This document shows, in pieces, positions 1-5,948 of a stretch of DNA of 6,043 bases. Origin of the DNA: DATGQT01 sp033720695 (lineage in GTDB: Bacteria > Bacteroidota > Rhodothermia > Rhodothermales > Rubricoccaceae); the NCBI GenBank assembly GCA_033720695.1, contig JAWWCA010000214.1, forward strand, positions 1-6,043, written 5' to 3'. Each line of letters opens with the position of its first letter. Position 1 is the first letter of the stretch. Below the pieces are notes generated by a model that was not told the origin of the DNA, did not search any database, and saw only the letters and a program-made list of their open reading frames with translations. Made by a program: the position numbers and the translations under genes.

Positions 1-597
1 CGCCTCGACGAGGGCCCCGTCGTCGTCGGCCAGGTGGGGCCAGGCGTCGGCGAGGGCGCCCGCGTCGTCGCAGGTGGCGTTGCCGTAGCCGTCGTAGGAG
101 CCCTCGAAGCGCTTGAGGACGACGGGGTAGCCGTGGGCCTCGGCCGCGGCGCGGGCGTCGTCGAGCGTCGGGCACAGCGTGAAGGGGGGGAGGGGGAGGC
201 CGGCGGCCTGGAGCGTCTCCTTCTGGCGTCCCTTGTGGCGGATGAGGCGGAGCGTCTTCGGGCGCGGCCACACCGCCGTCGGGCTCCCCTCCGGCAGCGC
301 CGCCGCGAGGCGGCCGGCCGGCGCCCACTCGCTCTCGACCGTGACGGCGTCGCAGTCGGCGGCCCAGTCGAGGAGCACGGCCGGGTCGGTCCAGTCGCCC
401 ACCGTCACGTCGGCGAAGGGGGCCTCGGAGCCGCTGGCCTTCGGGGCGAGGAGCTTGGCGCGGAGCCCCATTCGGATGGCCGCGAGCGCCGTCATCCGGC
501 CGAGCTGCCCGGCGCCGAGGATGCCGATCGTCAGCGGCCGGTGCGCGGCAGGGGGTGGGGGATCGGGCTCGGACGCGGGGGGGAGAGGCTGGGCCAT
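1..597 (-). CDS. purK: 5-(carboxyamino)imidazole ribonucleotide synthase, N-terminal part (runs off left edge)
   Basis: PurK uses ATP and bicarbonate to carboxylate 5-aminoimidazole ribonucleotide to N5-CAIR in cytosolic de novo purine synthesis; PurE normally acts next. The window holds the ATG start and 199 codons, open to the left edge, about half of a usual 360-390-residue protein. Visible are a 19-residue proline-rich leader, the N-terminal dinucleotide-type loop GILGAGQLGRM (residues 25-35), the segment WPRPKTLRLIRHKGRQKE (110-127) where the family has its P-x-x-x-x-L-x-x-x-x-D/H-K motif, and the start of the ATP-grasp domain with VLKRFEGSYDGYGN (160-173), which includes the ATP-contacting Lys162 and glycine-rich loop. 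Residues 88-91 read ESEW where many PurK proteins have EFEN. The start is the only ATG before the motif, 17 bp after the ftsK stop, so co-transcription with ftsK is likely. No Shine-Dalgarno is seen. Another ATP-grasp carboxylase is possible but less likely. Confidence 0.88.
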   Translation of the reverse strand, partial: MAQPLPPASEPDPPPPAAHRPLTIGILGAGQLGRMTALAAIRMGLRAKLLAPKASGSEAPFADVTVGDWTDPAVLLDWAADCDAVTVESEWAPAGRLAAALPEGSPTAVWPRPKTLRLIRHKGRQKETLQAAGLPLPPFTLCPTLDDARAAAEAHGYPVVLKRFEGSYDGYGNATCDDAGALADAWPHLADDDGALVEA

Positions 598-614
598 CGA
601 GGGCGCGGGTCGGG

Positions 615-3227
615 CTACGATTCGCTCGAGAGGAAGGCGTCGAGCTGCACCTCGTCCGGGACCAGCACCTCGCGCGCCTTCGAGCCCTCGAACGGGCCGA
701 CGATGCCGGCGTCCTCGAGCTGGTCCACGATCCGCGCCGCGCGCGTGTAGCCGACCGAGAGCTTCCGCTGGAGGAGGCTGACGGAGCCCTGCTGGCTGCG
801 GACGATGACGCGGGCGGCGTCCTCGAACAGGTCGTCGCGCTCGTCGTCGTCGCCAGCGCCGCCGGCGCTGAGGGGGCCGCCGTCGCTGGCCTCGATGGGC
901 GGGAGGAGGTAGGGGCCGGCGCCGGGCTGGCCCTGGACGAAGGCGACCACCTCCTCGACCTCCTCGACGCTCACGAACGGGCCCTGGAGGCGCGTCAGGC
1001 GGCTCCCGTTCATGTAGAGGAGGTCGCCGTTGCCGATGAGGTGCTGGGCCCCGCCCATGTCGATGATGGTCCGGCTGTCGATCCGGCTCGCCACCTGGTA
1101 GGCCACGCGGCTCGGGAAGTTGGCCTTGATGAGGCCCGTGATCACGTCCACGCTCGGGCGCTGCGTCGCGATGACGAGGTGGATGCCGACGGCCCGCGCC
1201 ATCTGGGCCAGCCGCGCGATGGGCGCCTCGACCTCCTTGCCCGAGGTCATCATGAGGTCGGCCAGCTCGTCGATGACGACGACGATGTAGGGGAGGTGGC
1301 GGTGGCCGTCCTCGGCGTCGAGCCGGCCGGCGGCCAGCTTCGCGTTGTACTCCTTGATGCCGCGGACGCCGGCGGCGGCGAGGAGGTCGTAGCGCCCTTC
1401 CATCTCGCGCTCGCAGCTCCGGAGCACGCCCGTGGCGAGGCCGAAGTCGGTCGTGATCGGCTCCTCGACGTCCTCCGGCATCGCGACGAAGTGGTCGAGG
1501 AGGCCGGCGTAGGTGTTGAGCTCGATCTTCTTCGGGTCCACGAGGACGAGCTTGAGGTCGGCCGGGTGGCACGCGTAGAGGAGCCCGACGAGGAGGGTGT
1601 TGATGCCGACCGACTTCCCCGAGCCCGTGGCGCCGGCCACGAGGAGGTGCGGCATCTTGGCGAGGTCCTCGATGAACACCTCGCCCTCGATCGTCTTCCC
1701 AATCGCCACGGGCAGCGCCATCCCCTTCGCGTTCCCGCTCTCGGCTCGGGCCTCGGAGAACTTCTTGGTGGCGAGCATCTGGCGGAGGCGGACGAGCTCG
1801 CGCGAGCGGTTCGGGATCTCGACGCCGATGGCGGTCTTGCCGGGGATCGGCGCGATGATGCGGATGCCGGAGGCGGCCAGCGCCATCGCGAGGTCGTCCT
1901 CGAGCGCGGTGATGCGGCTGATCTTGACGCCCGGCGCCGGCGTCAGCTCGTAGCGCGTGACGGTCGGCCCGACGATGGCGTCGATCTCGGTGATCTGGAT
2001 GTTGTAGGTCTCGAGCTTGTCGAGGAGGATCTGCTTGTGCTCCTCGATCTCGCCGCGGTCCACCTCCTGGGCGTGGAGCGGCGCCTCAAGGAGCTCGATG
2101 GAGGGGAAGTCGTAGGGGAGGGTGTGGGCGTCGGGGTGGCCGCGGACGGCGTCGAGGTCGGCGTGCTCCTCCTCGACGGGGCCGCGGATGTGGAGGGCCG
2201 GCTCCCCGGCCCGGGGTGAGGCGGGGGTCGACCGCGAGGGGGCGCCGTCGCCAGCCTGGCCCCGGTGAGCCCGGACGAGGTCGTCCACGACGGGGTCCGC
2301 CTCCCCGGCGAACGGCGGGGGCTCCGGGCGGGGGTCCGGCGCTGGAGCGGGGGGCGCCGGCTTGGGGGGCGAGGGGGTGGGGGGCGAGGGCGTGGGGGGC
2401 GAGGGCGTCGCGCCCGCCGGGGAGGCGGCCTTCTTCGTCTCGCGCTTCGCTTTCCGTTCCTGCCGGCGCTGCTCACGCTCGGCCCGGTTCTCGGCGACGC
2501 GCGCGCGCCGCTTCTCGAGCGCCTCGGCGCGGAGCTTTTTCCGCTCCTCGGCCCCGCTGCGGAACGACGCCCAGACGCCGCGCGCCCAGTCGCGCACGCC
2601 CCAGAACGCCTCCTCGGCGCGGTCCAGCGTGGTCTGGATGTCGCGGTCGACGACGAGGAGGAGGGTGACGAGGAGGGCGAGGAGGAGGAGGGCGAAGGCG
2701 CCGACCGCGCCGGCCACCGTCTCCAGCCACCCGGCCACGCCGAGGCCGACGGCGCCGCTCCACTGGTCGAGCCCGAGGTCGGTGCGCGGCGCGAGCCACC
2801 CGAAGAAGCACGCGAGGAAGAACGCGCCGACGGCCGCGAGCCCGGTCAGGATGGGGAGGAAGATGGGCGGCTTCCGGCGGAAGAGCACCCAGCCCCACCC
2901 GAAGAGGGCGGCCACGAGGAGGAGGAAGGGGTAGCCGAGGAACCCGGTGAGGAGGGCGCGGCTGACGACGGCGCCGACGGGCCCGAGGAGGTTGTCGGTC
3001 CGGTTGTCGCCCACGTCGACGAGCGCCTCGAACGCGACGCCGTCGTCGACGAGGGCGTCGTCGGCGCGCGTGTGCGTGACGAGGGCGAGGGCGAGGAGGA
3101 GCGCGAGGGCGAGGAGGACGAGGCCGAGGATCTCCTTCTTCCGCTCGGCGGGGACGAGGGCGCCGCGCGTGCCGGCGCGCTTGCTCGGCTTCTTCCGGCT
3201 CGTGCGTCGCGTGCGGGTGCTGCTCAA
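615..3227 (-). CDS. ftsK: FtsK/SpoIIIE family DNA translocase, membrane-anchored
   Basis: FtsK is a septum-localised, ATP-driven double-stranded DNA pump that clears and aligns chromosome termini at division, usually with XerCD at dif. The 870-residue protein has the full layout. A basic N-tail (1-31) is followed by about four hydrophobic segments (near 32-50, 94-115, 121-144 and 170-193). Next come a highly charged, probably helical stretch (227-266), a Pro/Ala/Ser-rich linker (268-345), an alpha domain with GPTVTRYE (420-427), and the RecA-like motor with Walker A GATGSGKS (532-539) and Walker B VVVIDELADLM (649-659). ATQRPSVDVITG lies at 687-698. A C-terminal winged-helix gamma domain spans about 800-857 (SLLQRKLSVGYTRAARIVDQ), the part that reads KOPS and contacts XerD. 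Length is normal for the family. The start is TTG; the upstream frame has no better start before the comB stop, and later starts would lose the first membrane segment. Confidence 0.97.
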   Translation of the reverse strand: MSSTRTRRTSRKKPSKRAGTRGALVPAERKKEILGLVLLALALLLALALVTHTRADDALVDDGVAFEALVDVGDNRTDNLLGPVGAVVSRALLTGFLGYPFLLLVAALFGWGWVLFRRKPPIFLPILTGLAAVGAFFLACFFGWLAPRTDLGLDQWSGAVGLGVAGWLETVAGAVGAFALLLLALLVTLLLVVDRDIQTTLDRAEEAFWGVRDWARGVWASFRSGAEERKKLRAEALEKRRARVAENRAEREQRRQERKAKRETKKAASPAGATPSPPTPSPPTPSPPKPAPPAPAPDPRPEPPPFAGEADPVVDDLVRAHRGQAGDGAPSRSTPASPRAGEPALHIRGPVEEEHADLDAVRGHPDAHTLPYDFPSIELLEAPLHAQEVDRGEIEEHKQILLDKLETYNIQITEIDAIVGPTVTRYELTPAPGVKISRITALEDDLAMALAASGIRIIAPIPGKTAIGVEIPNRSRELVRLRQMLATKKFSEARAESGNAKGMALPVAIGKTIEGEVFIEDLAKMPHLLVAGATGSGKSVGINTLLVGLLYACHPADLKLVLVDPKKIELNTYAGLLDHFVAMPEDVEEPITTDFGLATGVLRSCEREMEGRYDLLAAAGVRGIKEYNAKLAAGRLDAEDGHRHLPYIVVVIDELADLMMTSGKEVEAPIARLAQMARAVGIHLVIATQRPSVDVITGLIKANFPSRVAYQVASRIDSRTIIDMGGAQHLIGNGDLLYMNGSRLTRLQGPFVSVEEVEEVVAFVQGQPGAGPYLLPPIEASDGGPLSAGGAGDDDERDDLFEDAARVIVRSQQGSVSLLQRKLSVGYTRAARIVDQLEDAGIVGPFEGSKAREVLVPDEVQLDAFLSSES
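2362..2406 (-). repeat. Three 15-bp tandem repeats coding for a Pro-rich FtsK linker
   Basis: Three near-identical 15-bp units lie head to tail (2362-2376, 2377-2391, 2392-2406); on the plus strand the unit reads gtggggggcgagggc, with single-base differences in the first copy. Read on the coding strand they give SPPTP-type pentapeptides, residues about 275-289 of FtsK, inside the flexible linker between the membrane part and the motor. The unit length is a multiple of three, so copy-number change would lengthen or shorten the linker without breaking the frame. Confidence 0.85.
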
Positions 3228-3280
3228 GGCAGGAGGCGGGGCACGTGGGGGGGACGGAGCGCCGGGGCTCGGCGCCCGCT

Positions 3281-3311
3281 CGAAAATACACGCCCGACCG
3301 CTCCCGCGAAA
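3281..3311 (-). promoter_or_regulatory. Candidate Bacteroidota-type promoter for ftsK
   Basis: On the minus strand the ftsK-comB gap contains TTTC (3308-3311) followed after 19 nt by TATTTTCG (3281-3288). This fits the known Bacteroidota sigma-factor consensus TTTG / TAnnTTTG with one mismatch in each box and suitable spacing. It is a local AT-rich island in otherwise GC-rich DNA, lies between the comB stop and the TTG start of ftsK, and leaves a leader of roughly 45-50 nt. It would let ftsK and purK be expressed independently of gcvT-comB. The call rests on motif and position only. Confidence 0.45.
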
Positions 3312-3341
3312 GTCCAGGCCCCCGATGCCGCGCCGCGGGGG

Positions 3342-4154
3342 CTACGCCTCGACGGGGGCGGCCCCGACGGGGCCGGCGTCCTCCGGCAGGGAGGCGCGGT
3401 AGCCCTCGGCCCACGCGCGGTCGGCGGCGTCGAGGGTGAGGCGGCTGTCGCGGTAGCGCGGGAGGATGGGGAAGGCGTCGAGGCGGGCGCAGTAGGCGAC
3501 GTCGTCGCCGTGGCCGAGGGCGATGAGGCGCTGGGTGTGGGCGCAGCCGAAGAGGGTGCGGGCGAGGCGCCGGGCATCGTGGCGGTACTGCGCGAGGGCC
3601 ATGTGGGCGCCGTCGGGCACCCGGTCCGGGACGGCGTCGCCCCACAGCCGGTCGAGGAGGAGCCCGGTGCAGAGGACGTCCTCGAGGGCGACGCGGCCGT
3701 CGTGGCCGGCGCACACGATCACGGCCTCCCGGTCGGGCCCATCGGCGGCGGCGAGGAAGTCGGCCACGCGGCCCACGTTGAGGAAGCAGCCGGCCACGGC
3801 CTCGGCGGCCCCCCGCGCGCGCACGAAGGCGCCCGTGCCGTTCGTCGTGTTGAGGACCACGGTCCGCCCGGCCACGACGGACGGGCCGTACTCCAGGGGG
3901 GAGTTCCCCGCCGCGTAGCCGTCGATCGTGGTCCCCCCCCGCTCCCCGCCCAGGAGCGAGGTCTCCGGGTCGAGGGCGCCGGCGATCCGGCCGGCCTCGG
4001 CCATGTCGGCCACCGGGACGACGGCGCGGGCGCCGTGGGCGAGCGCCGTCGTGAGGGTGGAGCAGGCGCGGAGGACGTCGACGACGACGACGACGCGGCC
4101 CTTGAGGGCGTCTTCCGAGAGGGCGCGGGGGGTGAGGTAGACGTCTACGAGCAT
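3342..4154 (-). CDS. comB: 2-phosphosulfolactate phosphatase (ComB family)
   Basis: ComB is a Mg2+-dependent cytosolic phosphatase that converts (2R)-2-phospho-3-sulfolactate to 3-sulfolactate and phosphate. It was defined in methanogen coenzyme M synthesis but is widespread in bacteria, where sulfolactate is a metabolite. The 270-residue product is a normal full length. Family landmarks are visible in order: VVVVVDVLRACSTLTTAL (21-38, with the conserved D-x-L-R-A-x-S/T motif), GERGG (70-74), GNSPLEY (83-89), NTTNGT (102-107), CAGHDGR (148-154) and the acidic ED (158-159) before a helical LCTGLLLDRL stretch. The ATG at 4154 begins directly at the family's usual N-terminus (MLVDVYLTP). The same frame stays open far upstream, but that part is antisense-frame noise inside gcvT. 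It sits 131 bp after gcvT and 114 bp before ftsK. A run of eight G on the coding strand falls in the GERGG codons. The true substrate in this organism cannot be read from sequence. Confidence 0.93.
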   Translation of the reverse strand: MLVDVYLTPRALSEDALKGRVVVVVDVLRACSTLTTALAHGARAVVPVADMAEAGRIAGALDPETSLLGGERGGTTIDGYAAGNSPLEYGPSVVAGRTVVLNTTNGTGAFVRARGAAEAVAGCFLNVGRVADFLAAADGPDREAVIVCAGHDGRVALEDVLCTGLLLDRLWGDAVPDRVPDGAHMALAQYRHDARRLARTLFGCAHTQRLIALGHGDDVAYCARLDAFPILPRYRDSRLTLDAADRAWAEGYRASLPEDAGPVGAAPVEA

Positions 4155-4247
4155 GAGGTCGGGAGGGCCGGGGCCGCACGGGAAGCCGGCGCGGCCCGGC
4201 CGGTCCGGCGGAGAGGGGAGGCGGAAGGTAGGGGCAGGCCTCCGCTC

Positions 4248-4272
4248 GGGGCACCTGAAAAAATGGAGCCCC
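4248..4272 (-). other. Hairpin in the gcvT-comB gap
   Basis: An inverted repeat pairs GGGGC with GCCCC (4268-4272 with 4248-4252), then after a T-T mismatch CC with GG, leaving a 9-nt loop that contains a run of six T on the minus strand. It lies just downstream of the gcvT stop and about 95 bp before the comB start. Because the T-run is in the loop and not after the stem, it is not a canonical terminator. It may act as a processing or pausing element, or the AT-rich loop may belong to a weak comB promoter. The rest of the 131-bp gap shows nothing further. Confidence 0.3.
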
Positions 4273-4285
4273 CCAGACCTCCGCG

Positions 4286-5440
4286 CTATGCCCCCTTGTG
4301 GAACGGCGGCTTCGTGACCGTCGCCCGGAGGAGCCGACCCCGAACGTCGAGGTGGAGCGCAGCGCCGGGCGCCGTGTACGCCGGGTCGTTCGGGACGTAG
4401 CCGAGCCCGATCCCCTTGCCGAGCACGGGCGACTGCGAGCCGCTCGTGACCCTGCCGATCGCCGACCCCTCGGCGTCGGCGATCCGGTAGCCCTCGCGGG
4501 GGATGCCGCGCTCCTCCATCACGAACCCGACGAGCTTGCGAGCCAGCCCCTCCTCCTTCTGGCGGCGGAGCGCGTCGCGCCCGACGAAGTCGCTCGCGTC
4601 GAGCTTGACGACCCAGCCGAGGCCGGCCTCCAGCGGGGTCGTCTCGTCGTCGAGCTCGTGGCCGTAGAGGCAGTAGCCGGCTTCGAGGCGGAGGGTGTCG
4701 CGGGCGCCGAGGCCGGCGGGGCGGAGGTCGTGCTCGGCGCCCGCCGTCAGGAGCGCGTCCCAGACCACGGCGGCCTTCTCGGCCTCGCAGTAGATCTCGA
4801 GCCCGGGCTCGCCGGTGTAGCCGGTGTGCGAGAGCAGCGCGCGCTCGCAGCCGAGGAAGGCGCCCGGCTCGGGCCGGTAGGCGTGGTAGTAGGGGAGGTC
4901 GGCGACGGGGAGGTCGGTGACCTCCTGGATCACGTCGAAGGCGCGGGGGCCCTGGAGGGCGAGGAGCGCCGTCGCCTCCGAGGCGTCGTCGAGCGTGCAG
5001 TCGAGGCCGGCCGCGGCGTGCACCGCGCGGATGTGGGCGAGGTCCTTCTCGATGTTGGCGGCGTTGATGACGAGGAGGAGCTCGTCGTCGCCGGTCCGGT
5101 AGACGAGGAGGTCGTCGACGGCGGTGCCGTCCTCGCGGCACATCACGGCGTACATCACGCGGCCGTACGGGCGGCCGTCGGGGCCGCCGCCGGGGGGGAA
5201 GAGCGTGGACGCGTCGTTGGTGACGAGGTGCTGGACGAAGGCGAGGGCCTCGGGGCCGCGCACCCACACCTCGCCCATGTGGCTGACGTCGAAGAGGCCG
5301 GCGGCCCTGCGGACGGCCCGGTGCTCGTCGAGGATCGAGGTGTACTGGACGGGCATGTCGTACCCGCCGAAGGGCATCATCTTGGCGCCGAGCGCGAGGT
5401 GGGCGGCGTGGAGGGGCGTGGTCTTGAGCGGGTCCGGCAT
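4286..5440 (-). CDS. gcvT: Aminomethyltransferase, glycine cleavage system T protein
   Basis: GcvT takes the aminomethyl group carried on the lipoyl arm of H protein and, with tetrahydrofolate, releases ammonia and forms 5,10-methylene-THF, feeding one-carbon units to purines, thymidylate and serine. The 384-residue product shows the family signatures: KMMPFGGYDMPVQY (20-33), GLFDVSHMGEV (48-58), the acidic VDDLLVYR (108-115) containing the conserved catalytic aspartate, NAAN (126-129), LQGP (162-165), TGYTGEPGLEIY (206-217), ARDTLRLEAG (246-255) and a C-terminal barrel domain (about 285-384) with GRVTSGSQSPVLGKGIGLGYV (329-349). Length slightly exceeds the usual 360-375, partly through a Gly/Pro-rich insert at about 82-92. 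The ATG at 5440 matches the usual family N-terminus (PLKTTPLHAAH). Upstream bases are pyrimidine-rich on the coding strand, with no Shine-Dalgarno. No gcvH or gcvP is in view, so the rest of the system must be elsewhere. Confidence 0.97.
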   Translation of the reverse strand: MPDPLKTTPLHAAHLALGAKMMPFGGYDMPVQYTSILDEHRAVRRAAGLFDVSHMGEVWVRGPEALAFVQHLVTNDASTLFPPGGGPDGRPYGRVMYAVMCREDGTAVDDLLVYRTGDDELLLVINAANIEKDLAHIRAVHAAAGLDCTLDDASEATALLALQGPRAFDVIQEVTDLPVADLPYYHAYRPEPGAFLGCERALLSHTGYTGEPGLEIYCEAEKAAVVWDALLTAGAEHDLRPAGLGARDTLRLEAGYCLYGHELDDETTPLEAGLGWVVKLDASDFVGRDALRRQKEEGLARKLVGFVMEERGIPREGYRIADAEGSAIGRVTSGSQSPVLGKGIGLGYVPNDPAYTAPGAALHLDVRGRLLRATVTKPPFHKGA

Positions 5441-5475
5441 GAGAGGGGACGGAGGGAGAGGAGAGAAGCTAGAGC

Positions 5476-5525
5476 CCCCCGCATCGCGGGCGCGGGGGAG
5501 CCTCCGCGAAGAGGCGGACGCCTCT
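5476..5525 (-). other. Two hairpins in the gcvT 5' leader
   Basis: Two short perfect stems lie between the upstream terminator and the gcvT start. One is AGAGGCG/CGCCTCT with a 2-nt spacer (5510-5525), almost a palindrome. The other is CCCCCGC/GCGGGGG with a 9-nt loop (5476-5498). Neither is followed by a T-tract on either strand. They could structure the gcvT messenger leader or, in the near-palindromic case, be an operator. A TAGCTTCT sequence on the minus strand (5464-5471) lies just after them and weakly resembles a -7 box, with no clear -33 partner. Confidence 0.3.
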
Positions 5526-5542
5526 GGCCGGCGGGACGGGCC

Positions 5543-5582
5543 AAAAAGAACGCCGGCGGAAGCGAGAGGCTTCCGCCGGCGT
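5543..5582 (-). terminator. Strong intrinsic terminator on the minus strand
   Basis: A perfect 14-bp GC-rich stem (5550-5563 paired with 5569-5582) with a 5-nt loop is followed on the minus strand by TTCTTTTT (5543-5550, sharing one base with the stem). This is the classic rho-independent layout in that orientation only; on the plus strand the stem is followed by mixed sequence. It ends a transcript entering from the right and separates it from gcvT, whose start is about 100 bp further on. Since no protein gene is visible immediately upstream, the terminated transcript is either a small RNA encoded at about 5583-5760 or a long 3' untranslated tail from beyond the window. Confidence 0.85.
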
Positions 5583-5615
5583 CGGGACCATCAGGGAAGG
5601 GAGTCCCTATCGGGT

Positions 5616-5695
5616 CCTCCAGAACGGCGGGGCGTCGGGCGCTGGTTGTCGTCCCCCCGGACAATCGCCGCACCCGGCCCCGCTCTGTCCTGAGG
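5616..5695 (-). ncRNA. Candidate structured small RNA (80-nt extended hairpin) ending at the terminator
   Basis: On the minus strand this stretch folds back on itself in consecutive paired blocks: CCTC/GAGG, CAGA/TCTG, GGGGC/GCCCC, CGGGTGC/GCGCCCG (one G-U) and an apical GTCC/GGAC. Small bulges separate the blocks. It begins after an AT-rich segment (5696-5760) and lies 34 bp before the strong terminator, so an RNA of roughly 150-200 nt is plausible. The long interrupted rod recalls 6S RNA in general shape, but I cannot match any known RNA family, and the 5' end and promoter are not identified. The alternative is a structured leader or attenuator for gcvT. Confidence 0.35.
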
Positions 5696-5748
5696 TTCTT
5701 TAAAGATGCGACGCAGAGATCGAAAACGCAAGGCCCAACGGCACAATA

Positions 5749-5801
5749 ACTTGAAGTAGCGGGTGAGCGGGGCCCCTCCGGGCTCACGAATTACTTGAGG
5801 T
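5749..5801. repeat. Imperfect inverted repeat (two-part stem-loop)
   Basis: The outer arms ACTTGAAGTA (5749-5758) and TACTTGAGGT (5792-5801) pair at 9 of 10 positions, including one wobble. The inner arms GTGAGC (5763-5768) and GCTCAC (5782-5787) pair perfectly around a 13-nt G/C-rich loop. No T-tract follows on either strand, so it is not an obvious terminator. It could be an RNA structural element or a protein-binding dyad in the AT-richer part of the non-coding region. Confidence 0.45.
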
Positions 5802-5812
5802 GAGAAAGGCTT

Positions 5813-5883
5813 CGGCGTTAGCTATCAGGCAGCGGCGGCTCGCGCGTCGTCGCCCTGACGCCGTGTGGGCCCGCCACTTTTTT
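5813..5883 (+). terminator. Hairpins followed by a T6 tract, possible plus-strand terminator
   Basis: A long stem pairs 5813-5821 with 5855-5863 (one G-U). A 6-nt bulge then leads into an inner stem, 5828-5837 with 5845-5854, with two wobbles and one mismatch. Immediately after it a small stem GTGG/CCAC (5865-5868 with 5874-5877) is followed directly by TTTTTT (5878-5883). Read on the plus strand this resembles a weak intrinsic terminator preceded by a structured RNA. The stem next to the T-run has only 4 bp, and no plus-strand gene is seen upstream, so the call is tentative. Confidence 0.3.
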
Positions 5884-5948
5884 CTTCCGTCGCCCCGTTG
5901 AGCGGGACGAGAGCGCGGCCTCGCCGGGTGCGGCGGCGGAGCCTGCGC

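Noticed and set aside
4077..4100. GAC-type trinucleotide run
   Set aside because: It encodes the hydrophobic Val strand before the conserved Asp of ComB and is explained by codon bias.
2473..4254. Minus-strand 593-residue open frame overlapping ftsK and comB
   Set aside because: It is an Arg/Pro-dominated shadow frame spanning two real genes and their gap.
555..4400. Very long plus-strand open frames opposite ftsK and comB (555-2219 and 2265-4400)
   Set aside because: They lie antisense to well-conserved FtsK and ComB and arise because GC-rich codons rarely give stops on the opposite strand. Their products are Arg/Glu/Gly/Ala/Val-rich with no recognisable domain.
4155..5267. N-terminal extension of the comB frame up to 5267
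   Set aside because: The extra 371 residues are an out-of-frame reading of gcvT, rich in Arg and Pro. ComB homology begins exactly at the ATG at 4154.
5691..5706. boxA-like TTCTTTAAAG suggesting an rRNA operon leader on the plus strand
   Set aside because: The short match lies within AT-rich DNA, and no 16S sequence follows within the remaining 340 bp.
5377..5787. Minus-strand 136-residue open frame ahead of gcvT
   Set aside because: It crosses the strong terminator and the gcvT start, has poor third-position G/C bias and shows no domain.
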